Assembly (NCBI GenBank): GCA_019925095.2
Contig: CM034411.1
Coordinates: forward strand, 7,772,001-7,836,000
From: Dendrolimus kikuchii
Taxonomy: Eukaryota; Arthropoda; Insecta; Lepidoptera; Lasiocampidae
Direction: 5' to 3'
Length of the DNA: 64,000 nucleotides
The notes beneath the pieces are model-generated. The model searched no databases. It had not been told where the DNA came from and worked only from the letters and a program-made list of their open reading frames with translations. Numbering within the stretch: position 1 is the stretch's first letter; each line of letters opens with the position of its first letter. The translations under genes were made by a program, and so were the position numbers. This document shows, one piece after another, positions 34,723 through 45,586 of this stretch.

Positions 34723-34965
34723 CTTTTTTAATGCCTGAAGCAGGCAAACAGGTAGACGACCCACTCGATGGAAAGCTGTTACCGTCGCCTATGGACATTT
34801 GCAACATCAAAGATGCTATAGATGCGCTGCTACTCTCTTAAGGGAGACTGGAACCTGGTCACTAATGCCGGGAACACAAGTCAAGTTTGTTATGGCGGCA
34901 TATTCTAGACCAGGGGTGGTAGCCATTCAGTCGGGCAAATACCCTACCACCCGGCTGTGGGTCGA
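34723..34965 (-). mobile_element. SINE-like family 1, copy 2 (5'-truncated)
   Basis: On the minus strand it runs from CCCACAGCCGGGTGGTAGGG to a terminal ATTAAAAAAGC. It is fused in the same orientation directly downstream of the LINE at 34975-35485. Confidence 0.7.
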
Positions 34966-34969
34966 TGTG

Positions 34970-35485
34970 TGGAACGGGGCTACCATCACCTATGGACGTT
35001 TTCAACCCCAAGGTATCGCTAACGCGTTGCCGACCTTTAAGAAATTTTATAACGCCCTTCTTATAAAAACCCCATGTCATAGCGCAAGGGAAGAATGCGT
35101 CGGGAAGATCCCTCCAGATCATTGTTGTACGTGGAATAAATGTTCTAGAGAATCGTTGCGTAGTTAAGCGTGGGAGTTCAAGAAAATAAGGGTGGACATC
35201 CCGTCGCCGGCGAGCGGTACGATTGTAAAAGTGAGGAGGCGTTAGCATCAGATCAAACAATTCCTCGGAACACTCCCCGTGGTGTAGGCGGTAAAATACG
35301 CAGAGGGACGCGAAGTCTGTTCGAAGACTAAGCAATTCTAAACTGCCTGTTAGTATGGGATCGTCGAGGATACAAACGGCGCGACAATGAATGGAGTTGA
35401 ACGGGTCAGTCTGGTAAGTAAGTGCTCCGGCCCATAGTTGTGATTAGTACTCCATATTCGGTCTAATTTGCGCTTTGTACATCGA
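34970..35485 (-). pseudogene. Jockey/CR1-like LINE reverse transcriptase, C-terminal remnant
   Basis: The minus-strand frame reads IRPNMEY, a stop, SQLWAGAL, then SLRTDFASLCVFYRLHHGEC, RFSRTFIPRTTMIWRDLP and FKK-like YKKGVIKFLKGRQRV before the 3' end. This is the C-terminal region after the RT domain of very common lepidopteran LINEs (SLCVFYRxxxGECSEELF ... PRTxxLWNxLP ... FLxGRQR). A stop in the upstream part and 5' truncation make it non-functional. The protein would have been the ORF2 product acting in target-primed reverse transcription. Confidence 0.8.
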
Positions 35486-35739
35486 AACCTATTCAAAACA
35501 ATAAATAAATGGCGTACTAAACCTGCGTCACCCGCAGATACAAATTTGTTTTTCTCAAAAGGTGTACTAAAATTCCTCGCAAGCCAAGCACATTGATAAG
35601 ATTTCTAGTAGTACCTCTGTATCCACCTGTATTACGACTTGCGTACCATCGGATAAGCTGAAAGTCTGTTCACCTCTTGCCTGCTCCATCTGAGATATTA
35701 GTGACTGTAGCCAAATGCATCTTGTTTACTTGTCTTGGT

Positions 35740-35965
35740 TGGGGCCTCATCTGCGATAATGTTACAGATATAGACTGTTTTACGCAGACATTGTGATGTG
35801 TTTCATGTCTTATTTGAGATGCGATATTGTTGATGACTTTAAACATTGACATATAACGTATGTAGATATTAATGTTGCTAGTCGTTAACGGCGTTATTTT
35901 TTAACACTTTGAATAAAACGCATTCGGTCACAGATCGCAGATGGAGCTGCGCCATTATAACGTTA
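35740..35965 (+). mobile_element. MITE family F, copy with both ends
   Basis: Left CTCATCTGCGATAATG and right inverted ATCGCAGATGGAG flank a body with TTATTTGAGATGCGATATTG and GTCGTTAACGGCGTTATTTTTTAAC, matching 43782-44017 in reverse complement. Confidence 0.65.
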
Positions 35966-36028
35966 AAAATAATGCCGTTAAAGATTAGCTACATTTGTGG
36001 ATATACATATATACGTTATTTGACCATA

Positions 36029-36053
36029 AATAAGAAAGAAGAAAGAAAGAAAA
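36029..36053. repeat. (GAAA)n-like microsatellite
   Basis: AAGAAAGAAGAAAGAAAGAAA run. Confidence 0.85.
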
Positions 36054-37360
36054 AACTTTATTTGAAGAAATAGCGTCTTAATTACATTCCTTATACATTT
36101 TTATATTATACACCGAGCATATTTTGAGAATTTGGACGCCGCATTTTCAGCAAACAAGGTTTGCATTCAGCATATTGCTGTGCCGGAATTATATCCGACA
36201 CAACTCTGATTTGCAGTGCAAATCTTCCTTTTGGCGTAAGACCAAAACGACCCAGTTTTGATAATTATATAATAAATAATAATAATAATTAACGAAACTA
36301 ATTCTACTTATACATGTAATAACGTTATTAATAACTAATAAAAATATCGCATCACAAATAAGGCATATTAAATCAATCGCTACATGTGCGTGAAACCGTC
36401 ACTCACACTAAAATTAGCCCAGATATTTATTATAAGTATCCTAGTAACATTATACAACTATATTATTACTTGCTACAAATAAAAGTATTTGTTTTGTTAC
36501 ATCCGCGAATAAATAGTTACAAAAATAACTACTTTTTACGAGAAGACTACAACAAGCGCCACATGTCAACATATGTTTAACAAAAACCGATGTGACACGG
36601 AGCGTTTCCGGCACTCAAGATTTTTTTTTAATTTTTACACGCGGTAAATTAACGCTTGAGGGCGTTCGAAATTTAAAAACTATTGAGGCGAAACACGTGT
36701 CTGTTGCAACGAACAGGGAGCTTTTTGTATCGAAAATTAAGTTATGGCCGTAAAATTGTCTTCGGCATGTTAATTTGGAAAGCAAAGGTATTCGTTTGGT
36801 TAATTAAGTAATTGGTTAATAAAACTACTGTTATTTATTAATGTTACTTTAACTGTAGAGCTTGACAATGGTAGGTTTTGGAAGCTGAAAACAAACAGAT
36901 TTTTTATTTCAAACATTATTTTTTTTAACCAATATAATTTTTATATGTTTAATTCTTTTTTGAAGTGAAACTTCTTTAGGATCGTTGTGATTTGAAAATC
37001 GATGAAACAATAAAATGACACTAAAAAGAGATAAACACATAAAATTCAACCTCATTTAACTCGAAATAAACACAAATTTCTTTACCCGTTAGTCATTTCG
37101 CATTAAAATAAAACTTAAAAGATTTTAAATGAATTTTAGGTTTATCTCTATATATTTAAGGCAGATCTTTTATTATACGTAGATCAAAGGAAATTCTGCG
37201 TAACAGTGCAATAAATGTTGAACTTTACGCTAGTGAATTAAAGTGTTACTTACATTGAATCTTTTAATTATAATATTTTGACGGATGTAGGCTAAAGGAA
37301 TTATATTTATATTAATAAAAGTTAGATAAGAATTATATGTGAGCATATATTTTTTTTTTA
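36054..37360. other. AT-rich stretch
   Basis: Contains a short perfect palindrome GATTTGCAGTGCAAATC (36208-36224). The frame at 36386-36580 has no motif. 36055-36260 might be a retroelement tail but has no partner here. Confidence 0.45.
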
Positions 37361-37633
37361 TTATTCCGAAGTTTCAGCCACTTCTTAATAGCCGTGATCA
37401 CAGAAAACAAAGATGTCAATGAATATTGTTAAAGTTTTATGTAGCCTACCGCCAACTTGTTATTTTAATTATTTAGTTTTAATTTTGTTTATGGTTATTC
37501 TTTACTCTATGGGAGCTTAATCTAATTTACCACCGCTTCGCAACATGTTGCTTGAAGAGAAGAAGCGGCGCAAGAAATTCTTCAGCAAACATGCCTAGCT
37601 CTAATAATTTTATATAATATTAAAATGGGTGGG
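37361..37633 (-). mobile_element. Truncated Penelope-like 3' region
   Basis: Reverse complement of 16190-16475: TTCCGAAGTTTCAGCCACTTC, TGTAGCCTACCGCCAACTTG, ACCGCTTCGCAACATGTTG and GAAGAAGCGGCGCAAGAAATT. It ends just where the 3' UTR begins (16190), so none of the coding part remains. Hammerhead-like layout at 37362-37404. Confidence 0.85.
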
Positions 37634-37654
37634 ACGTAAAAAAAAACTTTATGT

Positions 37655-37760
37655 GAATCGATACTAAGTTTTTATCAAAATCGACCCCGAGAGTCCTTTG
37701 AGTGTTTTCGATATTCGTATACTTTAGGATTTTACCTTGGAGGCTCCCTTCATTTCACCT
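37655..37760 (-). repeat. Repeat family H fragment
   Basis: TCCTTTGAGTGTTTTCGATATTCG is the inverse of CGAAAATACTCAAAGGAG at 44815-44835. Confidence 0.45.
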
Positions 37761-37839
37761 GAAATTCGCCTGTATAGATATATGTATAATTGTTAAGGCC
37801 AAAGCCTCGTACTGCGTAAGAGAAAAAACTTAAATAGTC

Positions 37840-38080
37840 ATTGACAGTGACATTTTTGAATAGTCTTTTGTTGTCTCCCGCCCCTTCTTCCCGCTCCCGC
37901 GTACATATAATTCGCATCCGCTGACCGCCCCCGCAAGTTGAATAACATAAAATAGTAATTTAAAGTGCATTGTCCGTGTTGCAATCCCAAATCCAGTGTG
38001 TGTGTGTGTGTGTGTTCAATCATCCAGACAGAAGCAAGAACACGCGCCGGCCCAAAGAAGATCGCATCATCGAAAACACG
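37840..38080 (+). other. GC-richer, single-copy island with a splice-donor-like end; possible 5' non-coding exon
   Basis: CTCCCGCCCCTTCTTCCCGCTCCCGCG, a (GT)n run at 37994-38015 and CGGCCCAAAGAAGATCGC lead to CAC|GTAAGT at 38080. No repeat partner in the window and no long frame. Inference only: composition plus a good donor. Confidence 0.3.
37994..38015. repeat. (GT)n microsatellite
   Basis: About ten GT units. Confidence 0.9.
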
Positions 38081-38704
38081 TAAGTCACACCAACAGCTCT
38101 TGTAAAACCATCAATAATTGAGAATAGACAAAAAAAACCCAATAAAAACACAAAAAAAATACTGAGAATCTGATTCGTCACAGTATGGAGATAATAAAAG
38201 AATTACTTGAAAAAACCATTTAAAAAGTCCTATAAGTCAACTCGTTGCAAGAGTTTCACTGCTCCAACATCGCGAAGTCATCGACCCATTTCTCAAGTTA
38301 CAAGAACACACATTAAATATTAAGTTGCCATTCTAAATCCACAAGTTTATCTCGCAAACCCACCATCAATATGAGTTTTACGACGCACTTTACGACTAAA
38401 TCAACGGATTCGTCTTGTAAACGTAACCCTTAAATTGACGATAAAATTATGCGATTCGATGTGCGTATTCAAATTCAAACAATAAAACTGAAATTCGAAA
38501 TAGACATTGTTTTTTCTTTTGTAATAACTTGTCGCTTGCTACTTCTTTTGCATTGGACCAGACTACATCCGAGTTCTTTTTTTTTTAAACAATCACTCGC
38601 GTTTGGATATTGCCTTTAGTTATTTACGTTTAGGGATTAAATAAAAAAATATATATTGATGATAATGATACAGAAAAAAATATATAAGAGAATATGATTT
38701 GGAG
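38081..38704. other. AT-rich stretch
   Basis: Nothing recognised. Confidence 0.5.
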
Positions 38705-38890
38705 TGTGCAATCGAGTAAGGCAACTTAGTTGGCCTTCTGGGCGGGCGCACCTTACCCATAGAAGACGGTGACCTAGGCTCAGTATTCGACTTATAGTCT
38801 TAAAAGATTATAGATATAAATTTATTAATAGTTATTATAAATTCAAGTTTAGTTTATTGGATTAGTTTAAAAAAATAGTCTAATTACTAT
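38705..38890 (+). repeat. Interspersed repeat, pair with 27775-27910
   Basis: GGCCTTCTGGGC ... GACGGTGACCTAGGCTCAGTAT ... TTATAGTCTT ... TTTATTGGATTAGTTTA. Confidence 0.6.
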
Positions 38891-40047
38891 TTAAAAGCAA
38901 TAATTGTATATTTCTGTAAAAAATCTCAAGTACTTAGTACATGAGTATGTAATGTGTTTCCTAACTACAAGAACTCCGTTCTTTAGCGACAATCATAGAC
39001 TAACAATTTGGCCGAGGCTGATAGATGTGGCATCTAATAAATTTTAGCTAATGTGTATCTCCATCTCCTTCAAGCTTATTCTAAATCTTAAATTTTTATG
39101 AATACTTAACACTGGCTAGATCCATGAAACGCACGAAGCCCTACTTAAAAAAAATAGAATGAAATATCTTCATCGAACTTTGTTAACGAACTGAGTTTTC
39201 ACGTACAAATAGCAGTTATGTGACAGTGCAGATAATAAGCATGTTACAGAGATATTTTATGATCAAAGTTAGACGCAAGGAGGGTAATGCCGAAGATATT
39301 TGAAAGTTTAATCCGCCCCTTAATACCGGATTATAACATAAAAGTCTGTGGTACATAGTATGCTTTTATTTGCAATAAAACTCGTATTTACATTTTTCGG
39401 ATACTTAATAGCGGTGTTTTCAGGAGAACTAGTCCATAGATAAAACTTATGTATTTAAAAAATTAGTCATTAGTTCACTCAAGAAAGTGGTTTGAAATCA
39501 AGGTGTCCAGATTGGGGAATATTCCCCAGTCTTGGTTTGGGATCAAACAAAGTTGGGGTGGGTATATATATTTTTTATGGGATATAAAAATTCCAGCCAA
39601 GCACTAAAATACTACCCGTGTGCAGAAGGTTTGCCGATAGCATCATGATGTCACGCGTCGATAGTCAGTAGGGTTTTCAAAAAAGGTTACATAAATAGTT
39701 GTTGCAATAATTTTATTATTGTATATATCTTACATAAGTATATACAATAATAGTAAGTAGTCATCAACAAACCTGCGCGCGGCTTATATATCTAACATTG
39801 ACTATAGTATTAATGTCATGTTACTTCTGGCATAATGAATTTTACAATTTGGGGAAATTTACAAAAATACTTGAGACTTGTTAAAAACGTAAGATTTCCA
39901 TAGTTTATCTCATTTAAGCTTCTATATGTTTTAAAAAAGAACTACCACGTTTTTCAGTATAAAAAGTTAATGATGATCACTTAGATAGATCGATAATTCT
40001 TCATAGTACACAAATACAAAAGAACTTCAGACTAAAACTATTTTTAA
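38891..40047. other. AT-rich stretch
   Basis: Contains the 16-bp palindrome TGGGGAATATTCCCCA (39513-39528). No gene seen. Confidence 0.5.
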
Positions 40048-40095
40048 TTGTGCACGAAGGGCGGCCTTATCGGTAATGAGCGATCTCTTTCAGTC
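40048..40095 (-). repeat. LINE 3'-UTR-like fragment
   Basis: GGGCGGCCTTATCGGTAATGAGCGATCTCTTTCAG is the inverse of the 3700-3800 family. Confidence 0.55.
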
Positions 40096-40597
40096 CCAGG
40101 AATAAATTAGAATGTTGCCGACCGACAATTTTACTACACGTTAATATACGTAGTATGATAACTTAATTTTAGAAATAAATTAGAATGAATTTTCAACGAT
40201 AAATATATGAAAAGCGGCCCGCAAAAAACATTACTTCTATGTTTTTCTACATTTGCCACAGTACCTAGTCCTGAATTTAAAATTCTATATTTAGATATGG
40301 CAGTATGAACAAAATTCCGTCGCCTGACCATAAAGCTACTGTGACTTTTTTGTCAGTTCTATAGAAATAAATGTATTGCTGATGTACTGTTTGTTGATTG
40401 GTGAATATGTACACTGAAATAGAAAATTCTATTCGTCAAACAGTTCCGATTTGGTCGAAAATGTTTATTAATATTTCAGAGCACGAAATTCAAATACACG
40501 TGTAATTATAAATGTACATACATAAGCTCACCTAATCCATACTATAATAAATCTGTTAATAATTCGAGTTTGTATAAAGCGCTTAAAGATGTGAAAA

Positions 40598-41070
40598 AAA
40601 ACCCAGGGACTAATCCGGACCAGCAGATTCCGAAAATACAATTTTTAGAATTTTTTGTCTGTGAAAACTACGGAACGGATTTAAATGAAACTCGACATAG
40701 AGCTAGCTCAAATCCCGGGTCGTAACTTAGGATACTTTTTATCCCGATAAATGATGTCGCTTCCGCGGGATAGACGAAAACATCGAAAAAGCATCCTTTT
40801 TGAAAACTACTGAACATATATGAATGAAACTTCACACAGTTGGATTTTATCCCGAATCAACATATAGGATACTTTTTATTCCGATAAATGCTGTCGTTTC
40901 CATAGAACAGACGGATTAGCTAAATAGTTGCTGCTGCAACTGCGTTTTTTCAATCCACTAACAAATACCTACGTTCAACATGTCATTTATTGTTTTACTT
41001 CAAATCAGGTTGGCTTCGACTCGCCTATATGTTTTGCAGGGCAGTTGTGTAGACTGTATATGGACTTGGT
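40598..41070 (-). repeat. Interspersed repeat family J, long copy with internal duplication
   Basis: Reverse complement of 30955-31275 with extra sequence. The block GGATACTTTTTATYCCGATAAATG appears twice (40731-40755 and 40867-40891) with similar flanks, so the long copy has a duplicated ~135-bp module that the copy at 31 kb has once. Confidence 0.65.
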
Positions 41071-41710
41071 TTCTTGGTTATTATTTCAAGTAAAAAACCG
41101 AATTAAATATTTGAGTAAGTAAAATAAAGCTACTCCGCGCCGCGTGTTAAACTCTAGTGATCTAATAAGATAGTAAGTTTTACTAAATTAATTTTTAAAA
41201 CCTAAATCGTCTAGTACCACAAAGAAACTCGTTTAATATGCTGCCTGCTTAGGTATTGTAACTTTATTGTAATAGATACATATTATCTCTAGTTTATGTA
41301 AGATTATAACATATAACTTTGGAGCGTAAATACTTTTATTTGCAATAATACCTGATTTTATAGCCGACCACGTAAAGTTAATGCTTGAATACATTTAAAA
41401 TTCAAAGTATCGAGATTAAAAAGACATTTCAAATCTTTTATCATCAATAATATTTCATTTTAACGTTCTGTGGCGTAATAAATTTAGATTGATTCGATAG
41501 TACTAGCTTTACTTTTAAATACATTTAATTTATCTATAAAGTTAAGTAAGCCCTAAAAACTTGACTGCTTGCTTCGATAACTTGGAAACATTAAAAATGG
41601 TCATTTGATTTTATTAAAACCTTGCGAGCCGGTCTGAGTGTTGGTTCACTTGAGTCAAGAATACAGAGGACCAGGGTCGATTCCGTGTAAGATAAATTTT
41701 TTAACAATTT
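41071..41710. other. AT-rich stretch
   Basis: Nothing recognised. Confidence 0.5.
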
Positions 41711-41900
41711 ATTTTTGTTGCAAGAGTTCAGTAGACAGGTAGACGGCCCACTTGATGGAAAGCGGTTACCATCGCCTATGGACATTTGCAACACCAAAGG
41801 CGTTACAAATGCGCTGCTGCTCCCTCTTAAGGTAGACTGAAACCTGGCCACTAATGCCGGAATACAAATCAAGGTTGTTATGGCGGTATACTCTAGACCA
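41711..41900 (-). mobile_element. SINE-like family 1, copy 3 (5'-truncated)
   Basis: Tail GTTGCAAGAGTTCAGTAGACAGG through CTCTAGACCAG on the plus strand; the 5' third of the element is missing. Confidence 0.7.
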
Positions 41901-42109
41901 GCAAGAAGTTTTCTATTATATATTCTGGTCTGAATACAATTGAGATGGACTCTATATTAATTAGTCTGTTGTATGTTACCTATGAGACAAAGATAATTTG
42001 CTTGCTTTCGGAACAGTTGAATGTTCCGAAGGGACAATTTCTCCCTTTTATCCCAGCCCTATGTTTTATCCTCTATCCTATCCCCGTAGCTGACTTCGAT
42101 TTTTTTTAA

Positions 42110-42330
42110 TCTGGGCATTTTAAATCATTCCCAGAAATATTCCCGGAATAAAAATTAAATAGACAGCAAATTTTAGGTCTAAAAATTTACTGTCGATCAA
42201 CGAAAACCGCATCGAAATCGGCCCAATAGTTTTTACGTGAATCCGGAATACAAACAAATAGATAAACAGAGAAAAAAAATTGCATCGTGTTCTCCATCGT
42301 TTATATAGTCTATTCCAGTTGCTTTTTTTA
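42110..42330 (-). repeat. Interspersed repeat, inverse of 1335-1540
   Basis: CGAAAACCGCATCGAAATCGG, AGTTTTTACGTGAATCCGG and GTGTTCTCCATCGTTTATATAG mirror 1350-1450. Confidence 0.6.
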
Positions 42331-42689
42331 AATAGCATTAATGTACAAAACGACACGATTATAGAATTTTATAATATTATAGATTATGAAATCTTCAGAG
42401 CACATTATTTTCGGATATTACTTACGCTTAACGGTTAATTTATATTTTTACAATCTTTATAATGTTATAAAGGATTTGCAAAGGGTTTTTAAGTATCGTC
42501 GTATTAGGTATATCTATGGTCGACGAGCGCCACAGTAGTGTTATTGACATATTGCATTTAGATAAAGACTTAATATAGTTATGCATTAATTAATCTCGAT
42601 CAGAGATAAAAAGTATATCTTAAAATTCTATTATTGCCTTCAACATAAAAAAACCTCCGAGTACTATCACCAAGTTGTGTCGGCGTAAC

Positions 42690-43760
42690 TAATCTTATCT
42701 GTGGGGGGAATCTCTCGCGGGACGCGCGCTCTGTCCGTACCTTGTACACGTTAAAGCACAAAAACAGTTATTAACTCAATTATAATCGAATCGTTGAAAG
42801 CTAAGTTATCAGAAGATCGTTATGTGCCGGTCAGCATTGGCCAGTACCGTTACATACAACTGAGACAAGCGCCTAATTAATACTCGCCCACTCGGGGTTT
42901 GGCTCCATCGGAACTTGTTTTGAGGCCTGGACCAGGCCTGGACGAGGCACGCCGTGCGTATCTACAATGCAAATCCACAAACACCATGGAATAATCTGCG
43001 TTTCAATATCGACGCATTACAACGCGCGAGCTTCCTCACGGGCAGCCGGCCTTCCCCGTGCACGATCGAGGCTATCGATTTAACTCCACACGGACCCGTA
43101 AAAAGAATTCCTTACAACAATGAGCCGGTGTAACAATAAATACCTTAATGATATCCCGAGATTGGAAAGAAAAGGCGTCCGGCAACGGCAGGCGGAACCC
43201 GTCCCAATCTGTTCAACAGAAATCCACTAAAACATCTCATACGATCAACATCACAGATTTAAACGACACTATCTCACATGAACACTGCAATACGAATCCA
43301 GAGCACTAGTTTGGTTTTGGTACAAAAAGGTTGGTTTTCGTAACACAACGCGGCGATGATAATCTCTTCACAAGACTACCGACACTCACAGCAGCCGGCC
43401 ACGAACTGAACTGGTTTTGCCTGGTGCGAGGCGAGGGGTCGCGGGGCGCGTTCGACGGGTGCGTTCGTTTCGTTGGTTCGGTTCGGTTTTATGAAAATAT
43501 TTCGTGAGTAATGCACGTGTTATGTTGTAGAGTGCGTCGGCCTAGAGCGGCCTCGGATCTCTGATTGAAGTGCACTGTACTGCGATTGGTAAAGATAATG
43601 AGAATGACCGGGACTTATGTTGTCGTGAGCTAATCTTGCTCACCGCGGCGACACGGGATGCGGTGCGTTCAGATGTCTTTGTCTCTTGCCCACGCTTTCC
43701 ATTCAATAGAGCCAGTGCGGCACAGCTTACCCGGGCTTAACAGTGCAGCACTTCTATAAT
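42690..43760 (-). promoter_or_regulatory. About 1-kb GC/CpG-rich single-copy island; candidate promoter or 5' exon region
   Basis: The largest island of non-repetitive, CpG-rich sequence here. No part recurs in the window. On the minus strand, TCAGTT at 43404-43409 is a perfect insect initiator (A at 43407) with GGTAG at +28, a near match to the downstream promoter element, and CpG-dense sequence upstream (43410-43490). No long coding frame follows; a tiny upstream-type frame (MEPNPEWASIN) is near 42880-42915. Direction and gene identity are inference. Confidence 0.4.
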
Positions 43761-43781
43761 TGAATTTATACCCTAATGCTG

Positions 43782-44017
43782 CCGGCTTCATCTGCGTTAG
43801 TGTTAAAGATTGCAACCGAAGACTGTAGCCGAATGCGTCTTATTTAAAGCGTAATAAAATAACGTCGTTAACGCATATCCGCTTTAGTATATATACATAC
43901 GTTATCTGACAATATTTAACGTCATTAACAATGTTGCATCTCAAATAACGCCTTAAACCCAGCGCCATATCTCCGTGAAACGGCTTATACCTGGAACAAT
44001 ATCGCAGATGAAGCCCC
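43782..44017 (-). mobile_element. MITE family F, best-preserved copy (about 235 bp)
   Basis: Perfect 13-bp inverted ends GGCTTCATCTGCG (43784-43796) and CGCAGATGAAGCC (44003-44015). The interior is AT-rich and full of GTTAACG/CGTTAAC motifs. Copies at 33.9, 35.7, 45.1 and 63.9 kb. No coding potential. TAA-like bases outside both ends hint at a 3-bp target duplication. Confidence 0.7.
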
Positions 44018-44551
44018 CATCTTAATACGACGACGATGATGGTCGGACTGAATACTGAACCTTAATTTTGTGCTACTCTCGTATAAAAATATAAAATAGT
44101 TGCATTGTGAGGACTTATAACAATATACTATTAAATTATAACAATTTAAATACATTTCCAAAATACACTTTATTTCATTGTATTGAGCAGTATTTTACAT
44201 TTGTATTGAAAGCAATATTGATAGTGACGATGAATATTTATGTTATTCGTAAAGCCGTTTTCGATGTTTGTGAATAATAAATTCATTTTTGATATTGCAT
44301 ATTGAAAATTTTATATTTATTTAATTAATATAAAATATTGGATGTTTTTATGGTTCTGTAGATATTTTGGCAAAAACTGCATTCTTGTCTTGCTTTCTAT
44401 GCTTTCTATTCTATTTCTATATAATCATTCTTCTAGGAATGTATGCATGTTTAGTAAGATTTATTATGTAATCTACATATCGCTACACAATGCTCTAGTG
44501 AAATCGCGAAATCATAACAACTACTGAATGTTATAAAAATACTGTGTTAGT
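44018..44551. other. AT-rich stretch
   Basis: Nothing recognised. Confidence 0.5.
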
Positions 44552-44770
44552 ATATATGATTATAGGTAGGTATTATATATAATACCTTGAAAAATTCACC
44601 TATAATCATATATGTTAAACCCCACTTTTGTAGGTCGTATGTTAATATATCTCCGAATCACTGTTTATTTTTATAATAATGTAAGGAAAACAACAACAAT
44701 TTATTAAGAACTACAAACATTTCATGTCCTTACAAACTCTCAATTTAAACCAATAGTACTTAATAATTTT
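44552..44770 (+). repeat. Interspersed repeat O, copy with terminal palindrome
   Basis: A 16-bp perfect inverted repeat (ATATATGATTATAGGT at 44552-44567 and its complement at 44598-44613) is followed by AACCCCACTTTTGTAGG, GGAAAACAACAACAATTTATT and CATTTCATGTCCTTACAAAC. The latter part is found inverted at 50200-50400. Confidence 0.65.
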
Positions 44771-44809
44771 TCAACTAGACCTTCAGGATCAAATCCAAAA
44801 CTATATACG

Positions 44810-45030
44810 AAATAGCGAAAATACTCAAAGGAGTCTCGAGGTCCAGTTTCAAGTAAACTAAAGTGATATTAACGATTTTTGAAAAACCAATTACCGTTGT
44901 CATGAATCGAATCAGTTGATTTTGGAAAAAAATAACATACTGTATTATCACAGCAAATCATAGTGTAGCCTATAAGGATTAATTTTTGTGGAAGAATGTT
45001 AAACAATCCAAGCAAGGGACCACTTGAAAA
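44810..45030 (+). repeat. Interspersed repeat family H, copy 2
   Basis: AAATACTCAAAGGAGTCTCGAGG ... GAATCGAATCAGTTGATT ... TGTATTATCACAGCAAATCATA; pairs with 31650-31860. Confidence 0.6.
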
Positions 45031-45055
45031 AATCACCTACATACAGGTGATTTTT
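45028..45055. repeat. Perfect 11-bp hairpin
   Basis: AAAAATCACCT, loop ACATAC, AGGTGATTTTT, at the junction of repeat H and a piece of MITE F. Confidence 0.8.
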
Positions 45056-45140
45056 ACGAGTTATCTGTCAATGTTTAATGTCATGAACAATATCATATTT
45101 CAAATAACGCCACAGTAAATAACATTAACATTATTATATG
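45056..45140 (-). mobile_element. MITE family F fragment
   Basis: TTATCTGTCAATGTTTAATG, CAATATCATATTTCAAATAACGCC match 43905-43955. Confidence 0.5.
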
Positions 45141-45586
45141 TGTAGCAGGGGCATTAAAGGAACCTTTGGGTTCACCATTTCTACTCATTCCCTCTCTCTA
45201 TTGAATAACTGTTAAATATAAAATGAAAATGTATTATATTACATCTAAGAAATTTACCTTTGACATCGCAAAATCTTTCAATAAGGACATTTTCATAACG
45301 AGCGCTTAAGCTGGGGTTTATCCGCGAATTCCCCAAAATGACCTCCCGATAAGTGTTGCCTAGTTTAGAAATTTTACTGATATTCAATGGAATACAATAT
45401 AGTGAGATGAGAGGAAGGCCAGTGCCGTAAATAGCCTTTTATGCGCCCTATGCGAGCTTCTATAACTGCGCCCTTGTTTTTTTTAAAATATTATAGGTAA
45501 CGTACCTAGGGCAATGCTATGTAAAAGCCTACTCTATTTTATTCAGGGTGATAAAATAACGCATAAGGACCTTGGTGTTGGTGGAC
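45141..45586. other. Stretch without recognised features
   Basis: No gene seen. Confidence 0.5.

Noticed and set aside
34799..35167. 122-codon plus-strand frame
   Set aside because: Antisense shadow of the SINE-like copy and LINE remnant; the minus-strand reading has the recognisable LINE motifs.
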